DNA of 64,000 bases from Lunularia cruciata (lineage: Eukaryota > Streptophyta > Marchantiopsida > Lunulariales > Lunulariaceae), in NCBI GenBank assembly GCA_948567375.1, contig OX419756.1, positions 30,456,333 to 30,520,332 on the forward strand. Reading direction: 5' to 3'. Shown one piece after another: positions 1-10,018 of this stretch. The position numbers and the translations under genes were made by a program. How positions within the stretch are numbered: the first letter of the stretch is position 1; each line of letters opens with the position of its first letter. The notes beneath the pieces are model-generated. The model was given only the letters and a program-made list of their open reading frames with translations. It ran no database searches and was not told the DNA's origin.

Positions 1-484
1 TCCCTTCAAAGCACTCAAATCCTTCCTATTGAAGGCAAAATAACTTGTGTAGCTCCTCAAGAACCTCCAAACTCTCTGTCTTTCCTCTCCTATAAGCTTG
101 GGTCCAAGATCTAGCTCCCAAGTATTCTCTGTAACTGTCCTAAGAGTGGAAGCCGTACTAACTAGCTGCTACACTAGGCCCTCAAGAGCAATTGTGTCAT
201 GCCTCCCACTACCAGAGGTCCAAACCTTTGTGTGAAAAACTCCCTCCACTCTAGCTTCAAGCTCCACACATCCTCTAGCAGCATCCCAAGTAGACCAAGG
301 GTGTAACCCAAGTAGCCCATACTCACCAGGATGGACTCCAAGTAGACCACTCTCCCTAGTAGCTATTGGTTGTGTCCCAAGAATACCATGTCCACTTGGT
401 ACATTGCTCCCAGCATGTGCCTGAATCATCTTGATAGGCATAGGGCTCACAAGTGTCTGAGTGGTGATTCCTATCAAGCACATT
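1..484 (-). pseudogene. Element A: linker downstream of the methyltransferase domain
   Basis: On the minus strand this continues from the methyltransferase C terminus (an IVSLGLAQQ-like stretch ends near 485) into a low-complexity Gly/Leu/His-rich segment at 513-169 with repeated GLLG(V/L)HP words. A charged stretch follows near 1-100 (an ERKDREFGG word). I see no domain. By position it should be the spacer between the methyltransferase and reverse transcriptase, but no reverse transcriptase motif is reached before the window edge. The frame is broken by several stops. Confidence 0.45.
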
Positions 485-1870
485 CTACATTGTTGTGCCA
501 AGCCAAGGCTCACAATCTAGGTCAAACAGTTTAGGGTCCATAGCTTGACCTAAAACTTGACGCCTAGATGCCTTTGACATTGTTGGAACAGCAGTAATAC
601 CAATGCAAAAACCCATTGCCCACTCTCTCTCTCTCTTTGGCATTGGGCTCCACCAATTGTTGTAACTATGAGAGTCCCAAACCAATCTAGGACCTTCCTC
701 TCAAAAAGCATGAGAGCTTGGGAAACTCATGAGTGTGGGAAAAGCGGCTTTGGCTGTCCAAATAGGTTCACCATTACCATAAATGACCTATCAGCCACTA
801 CCACCATTTGCAACTAACGCCCAATATCCAAGATATCATCAACAATGATGTCGTCTAGTCACTAAATCCCATCATAAGTGCATTATAGAACCTCTCTAGG
901 TAAGAGGTTTGTCCACCAAAGATGAAGACAATGAGCTCATGATCCTACTTTGGCTGCATCTAACAAATAGCAGGTCCCATCCAAGAATGGACTTGATGTG
1001 TACTCACCACCACTCAGATGTAAGAATCACCCATCAAAGGGATGTTCTCCAAAATGTAAGTTGGAGAAATGGAATGATGAACCTAGAGATGTTGTAGTAT
1101 CTGTAACATCTCCCAAAACACACCAAAATGAGGATCTTGAAGACCCAAACCTTGGCCAGCACGTGTATGTCTCTGACATGGCTATTCCAAAATCACTAAA
1201 TGAATAGGTCCCGTGTCTCTCCGGATCATGTGCCCCCAGTAAGGAAATGTTTGTTGGTAGGGCCCTCCAGTAAACCCTGACTGTCGACATTGGTAATAAC
1301 TCAAGATACCAATAAGCCAAGTGTGCCACATGATGTAGAGAGACTTGCCTAGCAATCTCATCTCTCTCTATATACAAGTACCTTTGTACTTGTATACCCG
1401 CCTATAGAACCACAACTAGTCCGGTGCTAATCCCACCAAACAACTCCAATAGACATACTCCCTCTATTGGATATTGCCAAGCAATGAGTCTGGTATCTAG
1501 AGATATCAAGGTAATCAACTTTGGAGGCTCATCCTCACACTCATCTCATGGTGATACAAAGGCTCCACTCTAAGCCTATTGCACCAACTGATATGCATGC
1601 TACTGCAATGCCTCCTTTGAACTCCACAATGGGACATCCAAGGTGGATGGACTGATCCCACTTGTACTCCAAATCTGAGTGATCTCCTCTAGTATTGGAG
1701 TATCCTCTGTATGTGCATTCCTCTCCAATAAGTCACTAGGCCAAGTAACTGCACAAGTGAAAGCTGAAATTGAATGCTAACATGGTCCCAAATTGTAGTA
1801 AGCCAAGACTGCCACTACTGAAGCATATTGGTAGACGACATACTCGTCCCTCACTTGACTACCAACCTGG
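485..1870 (-). pseudogene. Retrotransposon-encoded cytosine-5 DNA methyltransferase (decayed)
   Basis: A C5 methyltransferase transfers a methyl group from S-adenosylmethionine to cytosine. The motifs occur in the right order on the minus strand. Motif I (cofactor binding) is LELFGGISTGL near 1416-1449, followed by a QRYLYIERDE-like segment that would contact the cofactor adenosine. Motif IV, the catalytic Pro-Cys, reads PCQRHTRAGQGLGLQDP with PCQ at 1173-1181. Motif VI reads ILENIP (ENIP at 1038-1049). C-terminal motifs read REREWAMGF (about 607-630) and RRQVLGQAMD (536-565), equivalent to motifs IX-X. The Trp expected before PCQ is a TAG stop, and further stops and at least two frame changes interrupt the domain, so this copy is dead. 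The segment 1460-1870 joins it in frame to the protease (YR-PGW across X1). Which eukaryotic methyltransferase group it came from cannot be told without alignment. Confidence 0.85.
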
Positions 1871-2402
1871 TCTATTGTGGTGCCCACCTTTTTTGTTTTT
1901 TCTGTTTATTCTAGGAGAAGAAGTAAACAAAGAAAGTTGAATTGCGAAAGAAGGAATGGACGGAAGTGACTTTGGAGGAAATCCAAAGAAGTCGAGATTG
2001 GTTCTGATGATAGAGGTACTCAAGAGAAGGGAACAAAGAGAGAAGTCCAAAGAGCATTGTCTTTGGATCAAGAAGCAAAGGTCAATATGAAGATTGTCTA
2101 ACAACCTTGGTACGTGGCAAGAAAGTACACTTCAAGAAATGGCGGAGACAGAAGAAGCATGTCTTGATAGTGACAAGACAGCAACATGCAGAAGAAGGGG
2201 AGGTTGATTTTGAAATCAACTAAAGAATGATTGTAATTTGGGGTAATATAAAAGTGCAATTGCATAAGGACAAGTTGAATATGTCAAGTAGATTTCCAAT
2301 CCCTCTGAGTAGTCATCTTGTAGTAATGCGGGTCAAGAAGCCAATTGAGAGTGAAATTTTCTGAAATCCAAAAGGAGAAGGAATGTTTTCTAGTGCCATA
2401 GA

Positions 2403-4797
2403 ATGAGAGAGCAGATCATGGCAAAGAAGGTCACGGATGCTCTGGCAGTGCAAAGTTTTGCAATTTTTAGGTTAGATGTTGTAGCAAGGATTGAAGTCTT
2501 GAACTGACTTCGTATTACCTTTTTAGCATGGAACTGGAATTTCAATTTCCCAAGAGTCATGGCAAAGATAGCTGCCAGCAATTGTGAGGAGTGCTCCAAA
2601 GTCAAGGGAAAGAGAGGAAATCAGGGCGGATGGACTGAGTCAGATTGGAGGTTAGTGTTGGAGAAGGAAGCAAGAGAACCGATGGGGATCACTTTCTATT
2701 TGAAGTGTGATGTTGCAAAGGAGAAGGCGGAGATCCGAAATTTGTTCTTTGCTCCGCGTACAACAAATGCTTACAAGGTGGAGTCCTATTGGGACCTAAT
2801 TCAACAAAGTATCGTGGGACAATAATGGCCATGTTCAAACCAGAACAAATGACTTATGTGAACATGCAACAAGCAGTCTTTTTCCACCAAATGTTTGCAG
2901 GAGTGAAGGTGAACTAGGAAAAGTGTTTTCACCAATGAATGAGGCAGATGGTGGTCAATTGGAGAACAGGTTCACCTCCACATTATTTTGCACCGTTTGC
3001 AGCACACTTCTACTTCAAGTTGAACTTCTTGACATCAACGGAGAGGCATTGCATGGTGTCTCATTTCCATCCTGATTTGAGATAGGAGGCGGATGAAGAA
3101 GAGCAACAATATATAGCACACCAACAAGCTAGTGATGATCACTTCTTGAGGACAGGACAATGGAAGATGGAAGAAGTCACAAGTCCAAAGAAGAAGAAGC
3201 ACAGTAAACTCAAAGATGCAAAGTCACCTCCAGCACAACGAAAGACCCAAAGATTGGTTCTACAGAGTAAGAAGAGTATGAGAGAAGCACCGTCAAAAAC
3301 CAAGTCTAAAGGGGAGACAAAGTCTCAAGGAGAGGACTCAAAAGAAGACAAACTCACTTTACAAAGTGAGGAATCCAAAAGTGAGAGTGAGGAGGAACAT
3401 GAGGTTTAGCAAGAAGTTAGGGTGGGTGAAGTTTATGATGCAATGATTGACAGTGTATTAGGAAAGAAGAATCATTGCGTAGCCTTGGTTGTGGAAGAGA
3501 AGGGGGCTGAAAGATAGAAGGAGTATCCTATGGGGCGAAGTTTAGTAGGTAAGGAAGAAGGAAGCTTAGAAGCAATGTCTCTAAAGATACTAAGATCACA
3601 ACTTTGGCAGAAGGAGCCGATGGAAGAAGCAAAGTACGAAGACGGGGCCGAAGACAAAGAGAACTTTGGTGGAATACAATATCTATCAAAGGTTGTCACT
3701 CCATTGTTGGAACTGTTGAAGGAGCACCAGAAGGTAATTCCCCAAGATTGTATGAGGGTGATAAATGAGTTGCAGGTGGTGAAGTATCTGCTAGTTGAAG
3801 TAAAGGGTTTGCAGGAGCGCGTAGTCCAAAGAGACAAGGAAGTTGAAGAACTTTGGGTGGATGCAGTCTTGAAGAAGAAGACTTTCGAGAAGTTGCAAGA
3901 GAGTGTTGAGTCAAGAGGTAAGGAACTGCAGAAGCAAGCCAATGAACTGAAAGAGCAGGCAATGTTGCTGACCAAGATGAAAGAGGAGGTTAGTGATGTA
4001 CGCATTGAGAGTATTCATGTGAAGGCGATGGCCACAATAATGGAGCAAGAGTTGGAAAGCTTGAGGAAGAGCGCAGCCGGGAAGGATCAAGCATGGCAAA
4101 GAGACTTGGCAGTCATGCATCAAGAAGAAGAAAGATTGCATGAGCTGGTATGAACTGTTGAGTTATAGAGTTCACAGTATTTGGAGGAGAAGAAGATGCT
4201 TGCTGCTGAGTACAAAGATGAGTTGAAAATGTATCGCAAAGAGTTGAAGGCAGAGTGATCTTGAGGTTATGAGTCAGAATCAGAAGGAGAACTTGCAAGA
4301 AAGTTGCAGGCAATCTTGAGCACAAAGGTTGAAGGGAGATTGGAAGAAGCACGTCTACATGAGTTAAAGTTGCTTGTGCAGGAAACTCAAAAGAGAAAAG
4401 CCAAAGATGTGGATATGAACATTTTGCTGATCTGATTAAGGGAGCAAGAAGATCAAAAGATGTTACAAGTAGGAGACAATGTCAGTCTTAGATTAGATTT
4501 AGTCAAGTCAGAGTTAGAGTAAATCAGGAGTAGTGTGACAGAGGAGAGGAAGTCCAATGTTGTAGAAGTAGGAATTCAGGTGTCTTTGAACTTGTTATTT
4601 GAGACATTAGAGAAGAGTGGGTCGGGAGATAAGGAAGTAGATAGATTACCCATGACCTCAATTGTAGATTGTAGAGAAGAGATAGAAGAAATAGTAAAGG
4701 ATTTGGTAGAATCAAATATACCCAAAGAAGGAGAAGTAATAGGAAGATCATCGGGTTTGAAAGCCGATGAGGAGGTAGACATTGGATCGGGGTAGAA
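2403..4797 (+). pseudogene. X-family protein, unknown function (decayed ORF in X1)
   Basis: From ATG 2403 the frame reads to about 2825, then shifts once and continues in one frame from 2825 to 4797, broken only by stop codons (about 800 codons). The N-terminal third holds conserved blocks seen in all X copies: RLDVVARIEVL, ITFLAWNWNF, GWTESDWRLVL, a Cys-Asp-Val-Ala block, YKVESYWD, FFHQMFAGV, then PPHYFAPFAAHFYFKLNFL and SHFHPDLR. A basic Lys-rich stretch (about 3180-3310) and a Glu/Ser-rich acidic stretch (3310-3410) follow, then a long heptad-like coiled coil (about 3700-4400, e.g. KELQKQANELKEQA). I recognise no enzyme motif. A structural, Gag-like role would fit a globular N terminus with a coiled-coil tail, but that is inference. 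Confidence 0.7.
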
Positions 4798-4910
4798 ACA
4801 AATTTGAGATTTGAAGAGGTAGATATGAAGAGTTCTATTGTTATTTTGGATTTGCAGGTTAGAAGAGTTGTTGTAGAACGGTATTTTTGTAAGAACTGTC
4901 GTTTGCTTCA

Positions 4911-4920
4911 CTATTTAAGA
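4911..4920 (+). promoter_or_regulatory. Possible TATA box of X1
   Basis: CTATTTAAGA lies about 115 bp after the ORF and 678 bp before the 3' end of X1. The same word recurs at the matching distance in X2, X3 and X4, which supports function more than the motif itself does. The core is nearly palindromic, so direction is uncertain. Confidence 0.45.
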
Positions 4921-5594
4921 GTGGCATTCACAATGAATTGTTGTTCATTATTCATATTTTTTAAGATAGATAAAGTGAAGTGTTGTTTTCAATGCTCATC
5001 GCTTGAGCTTGATTCCGAGTATCAACTCTATGTCTGTGTTTGTGAGTGTTGGGAGAATTTTGAAGTGCAAGTCAATGTGTCTGTAGATGTTGGATTCCGT
5101 AGCCTTGATCTTCATTCTCTATGTTTGATCCTAAGTGAAGTGCAATTGAAGCAATGCCTTGATAGATCTGAGAGGAGTTGTAGTGTTGGTAGTATTCTAC
5201 ATTTGTGAGTGTAGCGCAAAGTTGATGTGAAGCAATTTAGATTGAGGAAGTTGTGCCTTCGGTGGAGGAGTAGAACACAATTTTGAGGCAAAGTTGTTTT
5301 CATAGTGAAGTGCTGTCTTTGGGAGAATCTGAATCATCACAATCAAGAGCTGTTCGGACAGAATTTGCTATGTTGTGATTAAGGAGTGTGTATTTGTGAC
5401 AAGTTGTCAAGATTGTGAGCTTGTTACTCTCTTCTGGGTGTAGTTTCTACTTGAGGGATTAAAGATGCAACCAAGAAGAACTGAAATTGTTACTTTGCTT
5501 TGTATTTGGAAATTTCTGAATCGTATCTCTGCGGGAACAAACTTTACTTACCCAATTAGCCCCAAAGTGATATTTTACGGGTTGTCACATCTAT

Positions 5595-5933
5595 AGGAGG
5601 TTGTCTTCTCCCAATAGTCAATATTGAAACCCATGGGGTATAGCATTGCTCCACCAACTAACACATCATACGACTCAATTATTGTTGCAATAGCCTGAGC
5701 TCTCACCACCAAGCTATCAATTGGATGACCAGGCTAAATCTGAACAACTAGCTCTCCATGTGTGATGTAAAATGTTGAACCACCTCATAGAGATGTCTAG
5801 ATCTGAAATGGACACCTCTCCACATTGGTCTTATGTACCTCTAGACCGCCAATCCCAGCCTTCCCCAATATAAGAGGTTTTGCACCAGAGTCTAATAAGA
5901 CTCTCTATGGTGTATAGACCTTCCCTAAAGGTC
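5595..5933 (-). pseudogene. Element A: retroviral-type aspartic protease
   Basis: The minus strand reads VLLDSGAKPLILGK with the catalytic LDSGA at 5881-5895, then a flap-like TFYITHGELVVQ and ESYDVLVGGAMLYPMGF, ending DYWEKTTSYR at the X1 junction. This is the pattern of a pepsin-like retroviral protease that cuts the polyprotein. Stops are present (one just before VLLDSGA), so it is inactive here. The reading frame passes directly into the methyltransferase part across the X1 insertion, so protease and methyltransferase were made as one polyprotein in the ancestor. Confidence 0.75.
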
Positions 5934-6299
5934 CTACCAAACAGAAAATCCCCCTGTGTTTATCCAATAGGATAACACCATGTGTGTACCGTCCTCTCTC
6001 AAGGCCATCCTAGTTAGCAACTCCTCCAATCTAGCCGCTATTGCATGCCATAAACCATTGGTTGTTAAGTAGATCCCATGCTCCTCAACCAAGTTAGCTC
6101 CACTATCAACCACCTCTACTCTAGTAGTAGGAACCACATCATCCCTACTCTCACAAAGCATGGTAGCCAATCTCAACACTGGGGTTGGGTCAACTCCCAA
6201 TGTACACATATCACTGGCTGAAAATAAGAGATAGTGCATAATTAGTTTAGGGACACCCAACATCATGCCAGACTCAACCTATGTAGTAGCAAGTGGTTG
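5934..6299 (-). pseudogene. Element A: Gag-protease linker
   Basis: An open stretch of 110 codons (6266-5934) lies between the Gag zinc knuckles (beyond X2) and the protease. It contains LATMLCESRDDVVPTTRVEV and LWHAIAARLEELLTRMALR, an acidic linker and a helical segment. No catalytic motif is visible. Its right end abuts the X2 insertion (GGTTG, 6295-6299). Confidence 0.55.
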
Positions 6300-6727
6300 T
6301 GTGGTACCCATATTTTTCATTTTTTAAGTTTTGTTCTATTTTGAAGAAGAAGTGTATGGACAAAGTTGTATTGAACCCAAAATAACATTGGAAGGAGAAG
6401 AACTATGTCTTTGCTTTGTAATCCAAAGAAAAGTGACTTTATGTCAGATGCAAAGTACTCAGATTGGATCTATCAAAGTTTAACCCAAAGTAAGGAGACT
6501 TTGCCTCGGGGTGATCAACCCAATGTGCAAACAACATAACAGATTTCCTTTGGATTGGAAATTCAAGAATGGTACCGCACAAAAAATGGCCAAGGCACAA
6601 GTGAGAGAAATTAATAGTGACAAGAGAAGTGCATGCAAAAGGTGTCACTTCTTGGTAGACAATCTTTCAAAGAAAGATTGAGAAATGTTGTACTATAAAG
6701 TCAGGTTTTGAATCAAGAATGAGATGA

Positions 6728-9211
6728 ATGACAAGTGATTTTCCTCTGCCTTTGCGGAGTCATCCTAAGGGCGACCAGGATAGAGGAGTGGTAGTGCGTG
6801 AAGTTGTGAAGAAATCAAAGGAATTGAGAGTTCTAAGTCCAAGGGATGGGAGAATTGTCTTGCATAACCTAGTGATTAGGAGGTTAGATGTGATGGCTTG
6901 CATCAAAGTTCTTAGTAAACTTCACATTACTTTCCTTGCATGGAATTGGAACTTGAGTTTTCCAAAATTTATGGTATAGATTGCAGCCAGTAAATGTATA
7001 GATGGGTTGGCAATAGTGGAGAAAAGAGGCAATCCGGCTCAATGGACAGAGTTGGATTGGAAGTTGGTGTTAGGAAGAGAGAGTGGAGAGGAGCATGGAG
7101 CCATGTTCTTGGAGAAGAGAGAAGGAGCAAAAGGAACCCAAGAGATTAGAGATTCTTTCACCTCAAAGCACATGAAGAATGGGTACAAGGTGGAGACATA
7201 TTGAGACCCGGTGCAAAGAAGCATCATAGGTGCAATGATAGCCTTGTTCAAATCCAAGTGCACCACCTATGTGATGAAGCACTAGGCGGTGTTCTTCCAC
7301 AAGATGTTTGCAGGACAACCGATCAATTGGGTGAAGTGCCTTTATCAGCAAACAAGGCAAATGGTGTTGAATTGGAGGACGGTGACACCTCCACATTACT
7401 TTGTGGCTTTTGTAGCACACTTCTACCTCAGGTTGAACTTGTTAAGCAGTGAGGAGAAGAAGAAGATTGTCTTGCATTTCCATCTTGATCTATGACAAGA
7501 AGCCAATGATGAGGAGCAATAGTACATTTGGCAATTGAGAAGTAATGACAATCACTATGCAAGAACGGGACAAGATCAAAAGACGGTTGTACCCCTACTA
7601 GGCAAGAAGAAGAGAAGTAGACTTGAGGTGGGGAGCTCACCATTACAGCCCCAAAAATTAAGAAAAATTGGGCAGATAGAAGAGAAGCAAGTCCAGCGGA
7701 TTGCACCTACAGAGGAAGTCAAATTAGAAGAAGAAAAAGAGTCCTTGTCAAAAAGATCAGAGGAAGAAGAGGTGGAGTTAACCCTACAAAGTAAAGAATC
7801 CAATGAAGAGAGCGCGGGTGAACCCAAGGTAAAGCAAGATCAAGAGAAGGAGATGTCTTTGCAAGAAGAAATCAAGCGGCAAGATGCGGATGAAGAAATT
7901 ATGGCCGAGTAAGCAATTGAGGCAGAAGAAGGAGTGGTGGTGGAGCCAAGGCAGTACACACTAGAATGTGCAAAGGCGGCCCAGAAGATCATAAATTTGG
8001 ATGATGAAGAGAGTTTGGCAGACCAAGAGTCATTGACAATACAAAGATCCCAACTTTGTATTAAGACCTTGGGCTTGGAAGGAAGACATCTGATCACTGT
8101 AGTTGTTGAAGAGAAGGTAGTAGAAGAAGCAAGATGCAAGGAAAAAGAGTTTCTTTGGGATGTGGTATGTCCATTTTTATTGTAGATGGATAAGAAGAAG
8201 AAGGAGATGCAACACGGACATCTTAATGTACATACAGTGTTATAGGAGCTGGAGAGATTAGAGACTGAGAATTGGAAGTTGTAGGAGAACCTGAGTAGAG
8301 GAGAAGAGGAAAGGGAAATTTTGTGAGTAGATGCAATATTGTAGAAGATCAACAAGAATCTGCAAGAGAAGTTTGAGAAGCAAGGAAGAGAGTTGGCGAT
8401 GAGAGTGAAGGAGGTTACTTAAGAAAGACTTTGGGTGGAGAAGTTATAAGCCAAAGTGAAGGTGGAGCAAGAGAAGGGCAAAGAAATGGTGGAAACTAAG
8501 GAAGAATAGTTTGGCACATTTGCCATAAGGTAGAAGAGAAGACAATAGCCTAGCAGCGGGAATTTGCTAAGCAAGATCAAGAAGAAGGAAGGCAGAGAGA
8601 TTTGGTGCAGATATTAGAGGCAAAGATTGACTAGTATGTGAAGGAAATGGATGATGAAAGCTATGATGGAGGAAGAATGACAGAGGAAGCAATCAGAGGA
8701 TTCACTTGAAGGAGCGATCGTGGAATTGAAGGTGAAGTTAACTATGGAAGCTAAGGTGAGAATGGAGGAATTTTGGTTACACAAATTATGATTGTTGGTG
8801 CAAAAGACGCGCAGTAAGAATGTGAAGAACAAGGATTTGAATGCCTTGTTGATCAATCTTAGGACTCGGATTGATAGGAAGATGTTAGATGTAGAGAATA
8901 ACATTTCTATTAGACTCGGACTGATTAAGTTAGAGTTAGAAAGTCTTTGGAATATTGTGCATATCAGACCCAAAGCAATAGAAACAAGAGTGCAGGTGTT
9001 TTTGGAGTTGGCACTTGACATTCTAGAGAAGAGTGGATTGGAAGATAACAAGTTAGATACGATAACCACTAGTACAGTTATAGTTTGTAGTGAAGTGGTA
9101 GTAAAAATAGCAACAGACTTAGTAGAATTAGATAGACCCAAAGTACAAGAGATGAAGAGGTTTTATTCAATATTGGGAGCCAAATTGGATGTAGACATCC
9201 TATTGGATTAG
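6728..9211 (+). pseudogene. X-family protein, unknown function (single-frame ORF in X2)
   Basis: All recognisable segments from 6728 to 9211 lie in the same frame, 828 codons with stop codons but no frameshift, so this copy shows best that family X encodes one protein. Order: N-terminal VRRLDV-type block (IRRLDVMACIKVLSKL), ITFLAWNWNLSF, WTELDWKLVLGRE, YKVETY, AVFFHKMFAGQPINWVKC, then PPHYFVAFVAHFYLRLNLL near 7388-7444. A Lys/Arg-rich segment follows (7590-7700), then a strongly acidic Glu-rich segment (7700-7910), a coiled coil (about 8190-8760) and a C-terminal block with IDRKMLDVENNISIRL. Most stops replace Gln or Trp codons. No domain of known function is recognised. Confidence 0.75.
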
Positions 9212-9328
9212 GAAAATTTTGGATAGGAAGAGGCCGATATGAAGAGGTGGTTTGTCATTTTGGATCTATAGGTTGATAAAATTGTTAGGAAACAGTTTAG
9301 GGAGTTAGATAACTATCAAGTGCTCAGC

Positions 9329-9338
9329 CTATTTAAAG
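9329..9338 (+). promoter_or_regulatory. Possible TATA box of X2
   Basis: CTATTTAAAG lies 118 bp after the ORF end and 689 bp before the 3' end of the element, matching X1, X3 and X4. Confidence 0.45.
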
Positions 9339-10018
9339 GAGGCCTTCATAGTAAAATGTTGTTTAGTATTCATTTTCTTGAGAATGGATAAAGCAAAGTT
9401 ATATGAAGCAGTGTTCATCACTTGAGCTTAATTTTGAGTATCAGTTTTGTGTTTGTGTTTGTGTTTGTGTTTTGAATGTTGAGAGCAATTCAAAGTGCAA
9501 GTCAATGTGTTTGTTGGATGTCAAATTCCACAGCGGTGATCTTCATTCTGTTTGTTTGATCCTGAGTGAAGTGCAATTAAAGTAATGCCTTGACAAATCT
9601 GAGAGGAATTGTAGTGTTGGTAGTATTTTGCATTTGTGAGTGCAATGTTGAGTTTATGTGAACCAATTTTGATCAAGGAAGTTGTGCCTTTAGTGGAAGT
9701 GTGGAACACAATTCTGAGGCAAAGTTTTTCTATAGTGAAGTAGCCATTTTTGGGAGAGACTGAATCATCACAATCAAGATTGTTTGGAAAGATTTGAATG
9801 AGTTGTGACTGAGGAGTGTTAATTCATAATGAGGTTGCAAGTCAGTGCTTGTTACTCTCTTTTGGGTGTGGTTTCTACGTAAGAGATTAAAGAAGAACTC
9901 AAGAAGAACTAATTTGGTTACTTTACTTCATATCTGGAAATTTTTTACTCATATCTCTATGGGAACAAACGTTACTTACCTAACTACCATAAAAAGTGAT
10001 ATTTGTCGTGTTCTCACA

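Larger units (their letters stand above)
1876..5589 (+). mobile_element. Element X1: 3.7-kb TG...CA element with a single long ORF, possible solo LTR
   Basis: It begins TGTGGTGCCC and ends GGGTTGTCACA. It is flanked by a perfect 5-bp duplication TCTAT (1871-1875 and 5590-5594) and sits inside element A. The 5' 520 bp is noncoding. Then come one long sense ORF (2403-4797), a CTATTTAAGA box at 4911 and about 670 bp of conserved noncoding 3' sequence. I find no reverse transcriptase, integrase, primer-binding site or internal LTR pair; the first and last few hundred bases do not resemble each other. TG/CA ends and a 5-bp duplication are what an LTR-retrotransposon integrase makes, so a solo LTR is favoured. 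The ends TGTG(G/A) are also only imperfectly inverted repeats, so a DNA transposon is not fully excluded. Confidence 0.75.
6300..10018 (+). mobile_element. Element X2: full-length member of family X
   Basis: It begins TGTGGTACCC and ends GTTCTCACA, 3719 bp long. It is flanked by GGTTG (6295-6299) and GGCTG (10019-10023), a 5-bp duplication with one transition. It is inserted in the Gag/linker region of element A in opposite orientation to that element. Organisation is as in X1: about 430 bp noncoding, one ORF (6728-9211), a CTATTTAAAG box at 9329, and a conserved 3' section containing a gttactctcttttgggtgt block and the terminal aagtgatattt...CACA. A GTGTTT simple repeat sits near 9440-9470. 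No LTR pair or polymerase domain is seen. Confidence 0.75.

Noticed and set aside
3472-4141. Minus-strand open stretches in X1 (also 8614-9141 in X2)
   Set aside because: Low stop density opposite Glu/Lys-rich coiled-coil codons. The sense strand carries the blocks shared among copies.
1876-5589. Family X as a TIR DNA transposon (Ginger-like, TGTNR ends)
   Set aside because: Ends TGTGGTACCC and TGTGACAACC do fit TGTNR and a 5-bp duplication, but the inverted similarity is only about 7-8 of 11 bases and no transposase motif is seen. The solo-LTR reading explains more. Kept as an alternative.
1876-5589. Family X as a Helitron
   Set aside because: Clear target duplications, with no 5' TC, no 3' CTRR and no terminal hairpin.
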